Source: CFX5 sp023384495 | GTDB lineage: Bacteria; Chloroflexota; Anaerolineae; Caldilineales; Caldilineaceae | Length of the DNA stretch: 64,000 nt | Direction of reading: 5' to 3' | Assembly (NCBI GenBank): GCA_048499455.1 | Contig: JASNZV010000014.1 | Span: forward strand, 124,001 to 188,000 | In this document: positions 33,692 through 42,733 of the stretch, piece by piece | Layout: each line of letters starts with the position of its first letter | How positions within the stretch are numbered: the first letter of the stretch is position 1 | The notes under the pieces: generated by a model | The model's input: only the letters and a program-made list of their open reading frames with translations | Database searches by the model: none | Told to the model about the DNA's origin: nothing | Made by a program: the position numbers and the translations under genes

Positions 33692-36292
33692 ATGACCCAA
33701 CCGATAGCAACTACACGTAACCAGCTTAGCTATCCCCTGATCGATGGCTACATCCACGACTGGCTCATCGCTGGGCCCTATGCCCGGCCCATCGATGATC
33801 TGACGGCCTTCGCGGGCGATGACTTTAGGGGGCAGGTCGTCGAGCGTTGCCGGCCCACCGCGGCCTTTGCCAACCCGCCCGCCGAGCAAAGCCAGTTGAC
33901 AGTGACCGCCGCCGATGGCCACCAGACGCTCACGTGGCGCGCCACCCACTGCGCGGCGGATCACCTGGTCAACCTGAGCGACTACCATCCCACCTGTCAC
34001 TATCTGTGCGCCTGGGCCTACGCCGAGGTGGAGATCAGCAACGATGTCACCGTCACGTGTAGCTTGACCGCCAACGGCCCGGCGTCGGTCTGGATCAACG
34101 ATGCGCTGAGCCACCACCAGGCCGGGTTCCACGGGCAATTGCCGGCCAGCCAGACCTTGCTGGCGCCATTGAGCGCCGGTCGCAATCGAGTGCTCATCCG
34201 CATCGAGCAAGTGGCGGTGCGCACCTGCCCTTTCGTCATGGCATTCCAGATTGCGGGCGTCGATGCTCCGACAGCGCAGGTGTTGTTGCCGACCGCCATG
34301 CCCCTCTTTGCGCGCCGCCAGAGTCTGGAGAAATTGTTTGCGCCTGCCTTCCTGACCCAACGCATCTACCATCGGGATCAGGAGATCAGGCTCAAATGGC
34401 CCGACGCGGCGCGGGTGGCCGGCGAGATCACCGTGCGGCTGCAAACGCCTAGCGGCCGAATTTACGCTGATGCGAATGCGCAGGTTGGCCCTGGCTTCGA
34501 GCTGAGCCTGGGCCGGGCCTACCAGTTTCCCGCCGGTGCATACCAGGTGGTGCTTATGCCCACCCCCGCCGAGTTCTATGAACATGGGTTGAAGCTGCAA
34601 CGGCGCATCAACGTCCAGCTTGCCACCGACAAATACGCCGCCGAACCCTATGGCGACGCCGAACAACGGCGCAACGAGGCGCTCGACCTGGCCGCCCGCC
34701 GTGACGCGGGGCTCTATTCCGAAATCGCCAAGATGGCATTGGGGCGATGGCAGCAGGTCAAGCTCACCGCCATCGAGGCGGCGCTCGCCAATATCCTGCG
34801 CCGGGGCGATGGCAGCATCGTCGATCTCTTGGGTCTGGCGGGGATGCTTCATCGCTATGGGCAGGACCCGTCATTCCCCTTGCCGCTGCGCGAGTCCATC
34901 ATCGAGCGTGTTCGTAACGCCAAATACTGGATCGACGAACCCGGCCTGGATGTCATGTGCTACCAGACCGAAAGCCATCAGATCCTCTTTCATACGGCGC
35001 AGGCCCTGGCCGGCCAGCTCGTCCCTGATCACGTCTTCCCCAATGCCGGCCAGGATGGGGCATGGCATCAGGCGCAGGGGGAGGCGCGGGCGTTGACTTG
35101 GATCCGCAAACGCGCCGCCGGCGGCTTCCAACAGTGGGATTCCCACGCCGACTTCGCTCATATCACCCTGGCCCTGAGCCATCTGGCGGAGCTGACAGCC
35201 AACAGCGAGTTGGCCGAGCTGGCCGCGGTAATGCTGGATAAGCTCTTTTTCACTGTGGCGCTCAACTCGCATAAGGGTGTCTTTGGCTCGACGCAGGGGC
35301 GCGCCGATACCGAGACGCTCATAGGTGGGCGTCTTTCGCCTATGGCCGGCATTGCTCGCTTGCTCTGGGGCATGGGCGCCTTCAACGGGCATGTTGCGGC
35401 GGTGGTGGCGCTGGCCTGCGCCGCAGGCTACGATTTGCCACCCATCATTGGGCAGATCGCTACGGCGCAACCCGAAGAGCTGTGGAGCCGGGAGCGCCAC
35501 GCGGGCCGCTGCGAAGCGTGGAGCGACGGCCACACAGGCGACTGGGAGATCCACAAGGTCACCTATCGTACGGCAGACTATCTGCTCGCCTCGGCGCAGA
35601 ATTATCGACCGGGCGAGCCGGGCGGGCAGGAACACATTTGGCAGGTAACCCTTGGCCCCGACGCGGTGGTCTTCGTCAATCACCCTGCCTGTGTGAGTGA
35701 GGCAAACGCCCAGCGCCCCAACTGGCAGCGCGGCAATGGTGTGTTGCCGCGCGTCGCCCAGTGGAAGGACCTGCTGGTGGCAGTCCACAAGCTGCCCAGG
35801 GGAGAGCGCCTCGGTTTTACCCATGCTTACTTCCCGGCCTGGGCGTTTGACGAATACGAACTGCGCGACGGCTGGGCGTTTGCCCGCAAGGGCGATGGCT
35901 ATCTGGCCCTCACGGCGGCAAATGGGTTGCAACCGATTGGGGAGGGCGCGCAGGCGCTGGAAGAATTACGCTCGTATGGTGATCAGAATGTCTGGGTGGC
36001 GCAGCTTGGCCGGCGCGCGGTGGACGGGGATTTCGACGATTTTCAGGCGCGCATGCTGGGGTTGGATGTCACCTTCGAGGCATTGTCGATCCATGCCACC
36101 ACCCTGCGCGGCGACTCGATTGACTTTGGCTGGGAGGGTCCGTTGCTGGTCAACGAACGGGAGCAGCCGCTGCGCTTCCTCCATCACTACGAAAGCCCCT
36201 TCTGCACTGTTGACCTCAATGCCGACGCGATGGAGATACAATTTCTCGACCAATTGCTGCGATTGGATTTCTCGCTGCGTACGCCGCCGTGA
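33692..36292 (+). CDS. Large protein of unknown function, likely glycan-active alpha/alpha-toroid protein
   Basis: The 866-residue protein lacks a signal peptide and is probably cytoplasmic. The first 340 residues look like beta-sandwich modules (IHDWLIAGPYARP, TCSLTANGPASVWIND). Residues about 360-620 are helical with MCYQTESHQILFHTAQALAG, QQWDSHADFAHITLALSHLAEL and GVFGSTQGRAD, a pattern I associate with heparinase II/III-like toroids. The rest is beta-rich (LPRVAQWKDLLVAVHKLP). A polysaccharide lyase or glycosidase role is inference supported by the adjacent GH4 gene. I can point to no proven catalytic residues. It is nine bases after the dioxygenase stop and has a clear terminator behind it. 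Confidence 0.75.
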   Translation: MTQPIATTRNQLSYPLIDGYIHDWLIAGPYARPIDDLTAFAGDDFRGQVVERCRPTAAFANPPAEQSQLTVTAADGHQTLTWRATHCAADHLVNLSDYHPTCHYLCAWAYAEVEISNDVTVTCSLTANGPASVWINDALSHHQAGFHGQLPASQTLLAPLSAGRNRVLIRIEQVAVRTCPFVMAFQIAGVDAPTAQVLLPTAMPLFARRQSLEKLFAPAFLTQRIYHRDQEIRLKWPDAARVAGEITVRLQTPSGRIYADANAQVGPGFELSLGRAYQFPAGAYQVVLMPTPAEFYEHGLKLQRRINVQLATDKYAAEPYGDAEQRRNEALDLAARRDAGLYSEIAKMALGRWQQVKLTAIEAALANILRRGDGSIVDLLGLAGMLHRYGQDPSFPLPLRESIIERVRNAKYWIDEPGLDVMCYQTESHQILFHTAQALAGQLVPDHVFPNAGQDGAWHQAQGEARALTWIRKRAAGGFQQWDSHADFAHITLALSHLAELTANSELAELAAVMLDKLFFTVALNSHKGVFGSTQGRADTETLIGGRLSPMAGIARLLWGMGAFNGHVAAVVALACAAGYDLPPIIGQIATAQPEELWSRERHAGRCEAWSDGHTGDWEIHKVTYRTADYLLASAQNYRPGEPGGQEHIWQVTLGPDAVVFVNHPACVSEANAQRPNWQRGNGVLPRVAQWKDLLVAVHKLPRGERLGFTHAYFPAWAFDEYELRDGWAFARKGDGYLALTAANGLQPIGEGAQALEELRSYGDQNVWVAQLGRRAVDGDFDDFQARMLGLDVTFEALSIHATTLRGDSIDFGWEGPLLVNEREQPLRFLHHYESPFCTVDLNADAMEIQFLDQLLRLDFSLRTPP

Positions 36293-36350
36293 GCGAGGCG
36301 GGGTGAGCGCCGGCATGTAGGAAGATGGAATTGTGTTTGTGGCCTCTGTG

Positions 36351-36380
36351 AATGCCCTGAAGCGGACTGCTCAGGGCATT
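36351..36380 (+). terminator. Hairpin terminator after the 866-aa gene
   Basis: AATGCCCTGA and TCAGGGCATT pair perfectly (10 bp, 10-base loop) and are followed by TTGTGTTG, 58 bp after the stop codon. Confidence 0.7.
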
Positions 36381-36401
36381 TGTGTTGATGGGCGCGCCTT
36401 C

Positions 36402-36460
36402 ACCAGGCTGGCGTGGCCCATCGTGTTGGATGTGACATTCCAGCCTGGTCGGGGTATACT
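36402..36460 (+). promoter_or_regulatory. Sigma70-like promoter of the GH4 gene overlapped by a dyad
   Basis: GTGACA (36432-36437) and TATACT (36455-36460), 17 bp apart, are each one base from consensus. ACCAGGCTG (36402-36410) and CAGCCTGGT (36441-36449) form a perfect 9-bp inverted repeat with the right half inside the promoter spacer. A bound repressor could loop or block the promoter. Confidence 0.65.
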
Positions 36461-36515
36461 GAGCGTTGAAGCCATGTTGATTCGTATTTAACTGCACCCA
36501 CTTTGGAGGAAGTGA

Positions 36516-37916
36516 ATGTCTACACCCATCAAGCTTTCGGTCATCGGCGCGGGCAGCGCGCAGTTTTCGCTGGGGCTGGTCAAGGACATCTGCCTTACGC
36601 CGGGGCTGGCGGGCAGCCTCATTAGCTTTATGGACATCGACGCCGACCGGCTGGACATGATCCACAAGCTCGGCGTGCGCTACGCCAACGAACTGGGCGC
36701 CGACCTTCAGTTTGAGAGCACCACCAATCGGCGCGATTCACTCTCCGACGCCGGCTTTGTGATCAACACGGCTTCGGCCCACAGCCACTATATGCAGCGC
36801 GACATCCGCGAGTTGACGGCCAGGTATGGCTATTACTATGGTGGCGTCAATCTGGGAAATCACCATAACTTGCAGTTGATGCTCGACGTGGCCCGCGAGA
36901 TGGAGGCGGTCTGCCCCGACGCGTGGCTGATCCAGTCGGGCAACCCGGTCTACGAGGGCTGCACCCTCATGACGCGCGAGACGAGCATCAAGGTCTGTGG
37001 CCTCTGCCACGGCCACTATGGTGTCTATGAGATCGCCCGTGTGCTGGGCTGTGACCTCACCAACCTCAAAGATTTGACCTGGCAGGCGCCTGGCCTCAAC
37101 CACAATATCTGGCTCACCCACTTCTTTTACCGCGGCAAAAACATGTACCCCGCGCTGGACGAGTGGATCGCCACCCAAGGCGAGGAATACTGGGCCAACC
37201 ATGTGGCGCAGCGCACCCACGACATCCAGATGTCACGCGGGACGATCCACCAATACCAGATGTTCGGCCTCATGCCGATTGGCGACACCCCGCGGCGGGG
37301 CGGCTGGTGGTATCACACCGACATCGAAACCAAGAAACATTGGTTTGGCGAGCCGTGGGGTGGCCCCGACACGGAACTGGCGCGGCCCTACTTTGTGAAA
37401 AATCTGGAGAAACGCCTGGCCGAGATGACGCGCATCGCCAACGACCCCAAGGCGAGCCTGGTCGAGAGCCTGGGCGGTGAGAAGACGCGCGAGCAGCAAG
37501 TGCCGATCATCGACGGGTTGGTCAACGACAACGAAGGCTTCTTCCAGGTCAACATCCCCAACAACGGCGCGCTGGCCGGCGTGCCCGACAACGTGGTGGT
37601 GGAGGTGCCTGCGATTGTCAACAAGATCGGCATCCAGCCGCTGCGCGTCGAGCCGTTGCCCGACAAGATCCTCTACGAACAGATCCTGCCCGAATGGCTG
37701 GATATGGAGCGCGAACTGCTGGCCTTCAAGAGCGCCGACCGTTCGATGCTGCTCTGGAATACGCTCATGAGCCCGCAAACCCACTCGTATGACCAGGCCT
37801 ATGGCGTGCTCGAAGCGCTGCTCGCCATGTCCGGCAATGAGGATCTGCAAGCCTATTACCAGTATGCCGACGCAAGTGTGCTGGCCTCATCGGTGCGCGC
37901 CACGGTGGACGCATGA
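36516..37916 (+). CDS. Glycoside hydrolase family 4 (alpha-galactosidase/glucosidase/glucuronidase type)
   Basis: GH4 enzymes use NAD and a divalent metal to cleave glycosides by an oxidation-elimination route. The 466-residue protein starts with the Rossmann loop SVIGAGSAQFSLGLVKD. FMDIDADRLD binds the cofactor. The metal site is formed by Cys and His in CGLCHGHYG and His in PGLNHNIWLTHF; LGNHHNLQ and IQSGNPVYEG are family landmarks. No signal peptide, so it acts on imported sugar. TTGGAGGAAG lies just before the ATG. It has its own promoter, and its stop overlaps the GNAT start (ATGA). Confidence 0.93.
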   Translation: MSTPIKLSVIGAGSAQFSLGLVKDICLTPGLAGSLISFMDIDADRLDMIHKLGVRYANELGADLQFESTTNRRDSLSDAGFVINTASAHSHYMQRDIRELTARYGYYYGGVNLGNHHNLQLMLDVAREMEAVCPDAWLIQSGNPVYEGCTLMTRETSIKVCGLCHGHYGVYEIARVLGCDLTNLKDLTWQAPGLNHNIWLTHFFYRGKNMYPALDEWIATQGEEYWANHVAQRTHDIQMSRGTIHQYQMFGLMPIGDTPRRGGWWYHTDIETKKHWFGEPWGGPDTELARPYFVKNLEKRLAEMTRIANDPKASLVESLGGEKTREQQVPIIDGLVNDNEGFFQVNIPNNGALAGVPDNVVVEVPAIVNKIGIQPLRVEPLPDKILYEQILPEWLDMERELLAFKSADRSMLLWNTLMSPQTHSYDQAYGVLEALLAMSGNEDLQAYYQYADASVLASSVRATVDA

Positions 37917-38698
37917 CGAGACCAGTCTCGATTGAGCGGATTCAGGCCTATCTTCGGCGGAGCGCATACGACCGTTACGACACCGTATGCGTTCCGCCCT
38001 TCATGCTCTTTTTCCACACCACAGACGCATTTCCGCACTTCAACTACGCCATCCCCGATGCGCCGGCCACAGGCGATCTGCAACCGGCGCTGGCGCAGCT
38101 GAAGGCTGAATTCGCCACGCACGGGCGGCAACCGCGCTTCGAGTTTATCGAAGCCTTTGCTCCCCAACTGGCTGGTGAGTTGCAGCAGGCCGGTTTTGTC
38201 GAGGAGGGTCGCCAACACCTAATGGTCTGCACGCCCGAGAGCTACACGCCCGCACCAGCCCTGGCTGACCTGCGCGTGATCCCGCTCAACGCAGACTCGC
38301 CACTGGCCGACGGCCAGGGCTTTCTCATGACCCAACGGCTGGGTTTTGACCCCGAACACGCCCAGCCCCCCACCGAGGACGAAGCGCGCGCCTTTCTGCA
38401 AGAGGCGCGTGGGCTGGTCTCCTTCTTGGGGCGCTGGCAAGGTGAGGCAGCCAGCGCGGCCACCTACACGCAACCCCACGACGGGGTGACGGAGATCGTG
38501 GGCGTGGCCACCATCCCTGCGTTGCGCCGGCGGGGGATTGCCACCGCCCTGACGAGTGTAGCCGTCGCCGCGGCCTTTGCCCAGGGTGCGGATGTTGCCT
38601 GCCTCACCGCGGGCGACGCCAGCGCTGGTCGCGTTTACGAACGGATTGGATTTCGTCCCTATGCAACCATGCTTGCATACAACACACCGACTGCATAG
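37913..38698 (+). CDS. GNAT-family N-acetyltransferase
   Basis: The 261-residue protein has a GNAT core in its C-terminal half: EIVGVATIPALRRRGIATALTSVAVAAA-like segment (VATIPALRRRGIATALTS) with the acetyl-CoA pyrophosphate loop RRRGIA, and YERIGFRPYATMLAY at the end. The N-terminal 130 residues are a less clear domain, perhaps a second degenerate GNAT fold. It is translationally coupled to the GH4 gene. The acceptor could be an amino sugar or amine released by the pathway; this is a guess from position only. Confidence 0.85.
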   Translation: MTRPVSIERIQAYLRRSAYDRYDTVCVPPFMLFFHTTDAFPHFNYAIPDAPATGDLQPALAQLKAEFATHGRQPRFEFIEAFAPQLAGELQQAGFVEEGRQHLMVCTPESYTPAPALADLRVIPLNADSPLADGQGFLMTQRLGFDPEHAQPPTEDEARAFLQEARGLVSFLGRWQGEAASAATYTQPHDGVTEIVGVATIPALRRRGIATALTSVAVAAAFAQGADVACLTAGDASAGRVYERIGFRPYATMLAYNTPTA

Positions 38699-38737
38699 CT
38701 GGCTTGGTCTGGGCCAGGCGCCATCCTATTGATTGGC

Positions 38738-41578
38738 ATGTTGAAGTTGCTTCTGCTCATGCCGGCGCTCTGCCGGCTTACCTACAAACGACTCCTGAGC
38801 CGGCCTGTATTGACCTTGCTCTCGCTGGCCGGCGTCACGCTGGCCGTGGGCCTGTTGACCAGTGCGGGCTTCTTTGGGCAAGCGGTAGACCGTGTGATCC
38901 TGACACAGGAGCTCATCCGCCTGACACAGGCCACGGGCCGCCTGCCCTTTACGACGCGAGTCTACTTCCTGCCGTCGTCGCGCTTTCCGGTGGCGGTGGC
39001 GGACGCCGAGCGGCTTGGCCGCGACATTGCCTCGACCCTCTCACGCGAGATCGGATTGCCCGTGGCCCATCAGGGCTTGACCGTCGAAAGCGGTAGCTTT
39101 TTGCTTTTGCCGCCACCGGACGACACCCGCTATGCCACAACGCAGTCGCACCTGATGACGGTGAACATGGTCTATATGGCCGGGGTGGCCGACTATGTAG
39201 CAACCGAAGTAGGCGAGCCCTTTGCCGATGAGCCGGGCGCACTGTCTGCCGATGAGATTGGGGTTTGGATGCACGCCGATCTGGCAGCCGAAATTGGCAC
39301 GCAGGTGGGGGAGCGCTTTCAGATCGCGCTCAATTTGCGCCACACGCCGCAGGTCGTTGTCATCCGCGGCCTCTGGCGCGCCAGTGACGCGACCGACCGT
39401 TTCTGGTTCAACAATCCCAATGCCGCCTTTCGCAACGGTTTTTTGCTCCCACGGCAGACCTATATCGAGCGAATCGAGCCCGTGTTGGCGTCGAAGGCCG
39501 GGTTTGTCAACTGGCATATCCGCCTGGATGAAACGCGCGTCAACCCCGCCGAGGCGCGCCGCTACGCCGACGGCTTTGAGCGCGGGATGGTGATTATCAA
39601 TCAATACTTGCCCGGCGCGCGTTTGGATGTGTCGCCGCTCGACTCGCTGCGCCAGTTTGTGCGCCGTCAGGCGACGTTGACCCTGGTGCTCCTGGGTTTT
39701 CACGCGCCAGGGTTGGTCTTTCTTGTCTATTTTTTGGTGTTGGTGGCGCTGATCATTGTGCGCTGGCAGGCGCGCGAGACGGCGCTGCTTGTCAGCCGTG
39801 GGATGGCGCGCGGTATGGTGCTGGGGCTTGCCCTGCTCGAAGAACTGTTGCTCTTTGTGGTGGCTGCGCCGCTGGGCATCGCCTTCGGAATGTTGTTGGC
39901 CCGCTGGATGGGCTACACCATCAGCTTTCTTGAGTTTACAGATCGGGCGCCGTTGCCGGTGTCATTCCAAGGCATCAACCTATCGCTGCTGGGCGCAGCA
40001 TGGGCGATTGCGCTCTTTGCGCGGCTGGCGCCGCTGGCTGGCGCTGCGCGTCAGAGCGTGGTCGAACAGGCGCGCGAGGGCGCGCGGCCTACCCGCCCGC
40101 CCCTGTGGCAGCGCGTCTACGCCGATGTGGTGTTGGTCGCGCCGACGTGGTATGCGTATGACCAGCTTGCCAAGCGGGGGACGCTGGCCCTGCGCGCCGG
40201 CGACACGCCGGATGCGCTCTTTCAGGATCCGCTGATTATTCTGGTGCCGGCGCTCTTTGTGTTGACCACGGCGCTGCTCACCATGCGCCTTTTCCCGCTG
40301 CTCATGCGCCTGCTCGACCTGATGGCCAACCGGACGCGCTGGCTGCCGTTGCATCTGGCGTTGCGCCAACTGGGGCGTAGCAGCGCACACTATATCAACC
40401 CACTGCTGCTGGTGGTGGTGGCGCTGGGGGTGGGCGTCTACACGCGCTCGCTGGCCGCCAGCCTGGATCAATGGCTCGAAGACCAGGTGCGCTATCAAGT
40501 GGGCGCCGATTTCACCTTTCGCCCGCTGCCGCCGGCTTCGCCCGAAGGGGGGATGGTTTTGCCGCCCGACGCTGTCTTTATCCCGCCCGTCGACGATTTC
40601 CATGAGATGCCAGGGGTGATGGCCGCCGCCCGGGTGGGGGATTACCCCGCGCGGCTCATGCTCAGCGGGCGCGAACGACCAGCGCGCATGATCGCCATCG
40701 ACCGCGTCGACTTTGCGCAGACCGCATGGTTCCGCCGCGACTTTGCCGGCAAGCCGCTCGGCGCTCTGATGAACGACCTGGCGCTGGCGCCGGAAAATCT
40801 GTTGGTGACGCGCGCCTTTCTTGAAGAATACCAGTTCCATGTAGGCGATCAAGTCAACCTGCGCGTTAGCGTCAGTGATGGTTATAGCCATATTGGGGCG
40901 TTCCGCATTGCTGGGATATATGACTATTTCCCGACTGTGCGACCTGGCGAGATGGCGCTGATCGGTAATCTGGAGCATCTCTTTACCGAAGCGGGGGCCG
41001 AGTTTGCCCACCACATCTGGCTGCGGCTGGCCCCCGATGCCGATGTGGAGGCGTTGGGGCAAGCCATCCTACGCGAAGGGATCACTGCCGGCAATCCACG
41101 CGATATCCGTTCGCTGCTGGTGACAGAGCAGGCCCGCATGGAGCGAGTGGGCATCTTTGGCACGTTGACGGTGGGCTTTGTGGCGGCCACCATCATGGCT
41201 ATGTTGGCTTTGCTGATCCACAGCTATGCGTCCATGCAAGAGCGGCTTTACCAGTTTGGCGTCATGCGTGCGATTGGCCTGCGGCACCGGCAGGTTGTGG
41301 GCCAAGTTGCACTGGAATATGGGGTGCTGACGGCATTTGGCGCGTGCGTTGGCGCGGTCATTGGGCTCGTCACGGCAGAGGTCTTTGCGCCATTTTTCCG
41401 CATCCCCGATGCAGCCGGCGCACCACCGCCGCCCCTGATCCCCCTGATCGAACAGGAGGCAACTGTGCAATTTGCGCTGGCGTTTGCCGTATTGATGATC
41501 CTGGCCGAAGTGATTGTTCTGCTCTATGCCCTGAGTCGCAGGCTCTTTGATGCGCTACGGATTGGGCACCAGGGGTAA
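38738..41578 (+). CDS. Large FtsX-like ABC permease (946 aa)
   Basis: The protein has an N-terminal membrane segment (VLTLLSLAGVTLAVGLLTSA), a large extracellular domain (to about 300), then two blocks of membrane helices: FLVYFLVLVALIIVRW, ELLLFVVAAPLGIAFGMLLA, and a C-terminal set ending with LAFAVLMILAEVIVLLYAL. This matches permeases of the MacB/FtsX type that carry two FtsX domains. The cognate ATPase is not adjacent; the one at 48279 belongs to another exporter. A TTG at 38729 would add three residues. Function may be lipoprotein or envelope-related transport. Confidence 0.85.
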   Translation: MLKLLLLMPALCRLTYKRLLSRPVLTLLSLAGVTLAVGLLTSAGFFGQAVDRVILTQELIRLTQATGRLPFTTRVYFLPSSRFPVAVADAERLGRDIASTLSREIGLPVAHQGLTVESGSFLLLPPPDDTRYATTQSHLMTVNMVYMAGVADYVATEVGEPFADEPGALSADEIGVWMHADLAAEIGTQVGERFQIALNLRHTPQVVVIRGLWRASDATDRFWFNNPNAAFRNGFLLPRQTYIERIEPVLASKAGFVNWHIRLDETRVNPAEARRYADGFERGMVIINQYLPGARLDVSPLDSLRQFVRRQATLTLVLLGFHAPGLVFLVYFLVLVALIIVRWQARETALLVSRGMARGMVLGLALLEELLLFVVAAPLGIAFGMLLARWMGYTISFLEFTDRAPLPVSFQGINLSLLGAAWAIALFARLAPLAGAARQSVVEQAREGARPTRPPLWQRVYADVVLVAPTWYAYDQLAKRGTLALRAGDTPDALFQDPLIILVPALFVLTTALLTMRLFPLLMRLLDLMANRTRWLPLHLALRQLGRSSAHYINPLLLVVVALGVGVYTRSLAASLDQWLEDQVRYQVGADFTFRPLPPASPEGGMVLPPDAVFIPPVDDFHEMPGVMAAARVGDYPARLMLSGRERPARMIAIDRVDFAQTAWFRRDFAGKPLGALMNDLALAPENLLVTRAFLEEYQFHVGDQVNLRVSVSDGYSHIGAFRIAGIYDYFPTVRPGEMALIGNLEHLFTEAGAEFAHHIWLRLAPDADVEALGQAILREGITAGNPRDIRSLLVTEQARMERVGIFGTLTVGFVAATIMAMLALLIHSYASMQERLYQFGVMRAIGLRHRQVVGQVALEYGVLTAFGACVGAVIGLVTAEVFAPFFRIPDAAGAPPPPLIPLIEQEATVQFALAFAVLMILAEVIVLLYALSRRLFDALRIGHQG

Positions 41579-41637
41579 CCGGCATCGGCGCGCTGACCGC
41601 GGGGCCGGCAAAAACGATGAAATGGGAGAGATAGACA

Positions 41638-41949
41638 ATGCGACTACAGGAACATGCGGTGAAAGGGATTGCGCGCTGTCTGCTTGATGCCGATCTTGGC
41701 GGCGAGCCGCTTCACCTGCACATCTCGGAGGTGGAACCTGGGGGCCGCGCCCATCCACCGCATCAGCATGGTGGCTTGGAAGGCTTCTATGTGCTGGAGG
41801 GCGAAGGTACACTGGAGATTGGCGATGAGCGCCACCGGTTACACGCCAACGAATGCGCCGTATTCGACCCGCAGAAGCTGCACGGCCTGGTTAACACGGG
41901 TGAGACGATGCTACGGTATATGGTGGTCCTTGCGGCTGAGCAGCGTTAG
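41638..41949 (+). CDS. Small single-domain cupin protein
   Basis: The 103-residue protein is one cupin barrel. Motif 1 is GGRAHPPHQHGGLEGFYVLEGEG with metal-binding His residues (HPPHQH) and Glu; motif 2 is FDPQKLHGLVNTG with the third His. Such proteins bind a metal and often a sugar or act as small isomerases or sensors. GGGAGAG precedes the ATG. It follows the FtsX permease by 59 bp in the same direction. Confidence 0.88.
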   Translation: MRLQEHAVKGIARCLLDADLGGEPLHLHISEVEPGGRAHPPHQHGGLEGFYVLEGEGTLEIGDERHRLHANECAVFDPQKLHGLVNTGETMLRYMVVLAAEQR

Positions 41950-42030
41950 CCACCGGCTGAACCACGCGTATCCGTGGGCGAGGCAAAGGAGGAGCGCGCC
42001 TGGCCCTCACACGATGAGCGCGCAGCCGGC

Positions 42031-42115
42031 AATACTGAGCTCTATGGGAAAACCGCAGCTACTCGAAGGAGTAAGGGTATTTGCAAAGTCCGGTTTTCAA
42101 AGCCACCGCAGTTTA
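42031..42115 (+). repeat. Interspersed stem-loop repeat, copy C
   Basis: Begins AATACTGAGCTCT and ends CCGGTTTTCAAAGCCACCGCAGTTTA. GAAAACCG pairs with CGGTTTTC, and inside it TACTC-GAAG-GAGTA forms a second hairpin. Its last three bases form the TAA stop of the receiver gene on the minus strand. Confidence 0.78.
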
Positions 42116-42589
42116 GCTGGCGAGGGATGGGATCGCCTGGCTTGGCATTTGCATCGCAGGCCAAACCGATTTGGGCGATGCAGCGTTCGTGGCATTTCCG
42201 ACGTGCTGCGGCAGATGGTCCACACTGGTCGAGCGGATAGCCTCTACCAGTGTGGCAAGCGAATCGGTTTTGAGCAAGCAAGCGACGGCGCCAGCCTGCA
42301 AAGCCTTGCGTGTTGTTTCGGGATCAATAAGGGATGTATAGATGATGATGCGCACTTGTGGGTGTCGCCGTTGAATGTCGCCAAGCACATCGATGCCAGA
42401 TTTGCCGGGCATTCGTAGGTCGAGCACAACGACATCGGGCTGGAGACGGTCGGTCAGCACCACGGCCTCATCGGCGTTGACGCCCTTGCCGACAACCTGA
42501 AGGTCTTGTTCCATTTCCAGCAATTGGCCGACGATCTCGCGGATGATTGCATGGTCATCAATGATCAAGACGCGCAAGGTTCGGTGCAT
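42113..42589 (-). CDS. Stand-alone response regulator receiver domain (NarL-like, no output domain)
   Basis: The 158-residue protein is a CheY-like receiver: acidic pocket Asp11-Asp12, phospho-acceptor Asp57 (VVVLDLRMPGKSG), conserved Thr85 and Lys107 (CLLKTD). The sequence is of the NarL/FixJ group, which normally continues with a LuxR-type helix-turn-helix. Here residues 125-158 are an unrelated Ser/Pro/Ala-rich tail that ends at a TAA supplied by the repeat at 42031-42115. No histidine kinase is nearby. It may be a truncated regulator that lost its DNA-binding domain, or a phosphate sink or protein-protein switch. Confidence 0.85.
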   Translation of the reverse strand: MHRTLRVLIIDDHAIIREIVGQLLEMEQDLQVVGKGVNADEAVVLTDRLQPDVVVLDLRMPGKSGIDVLGDIQRRHPQVRIIIYTSLIDPETTRKALQAGAVACLLKTDSLATLVEAIRSTSVDHLPQHVGNATNAASPKSVWPAMQMPSQAIPSLAS

Positions 42590-42733
42590 CCCATCACTCC
42601 TTTCGCAGGCGGTCGCGCAGCGTTCAGGTTGGCGAGGCCATGACAGCCCGGTTATGAATTCGTTACGTTACAGTATAGCAGACTATCGCTGACTTGGATT
42701 CAGTCAAATGACGTATCTATATTGCTTGCGGTG

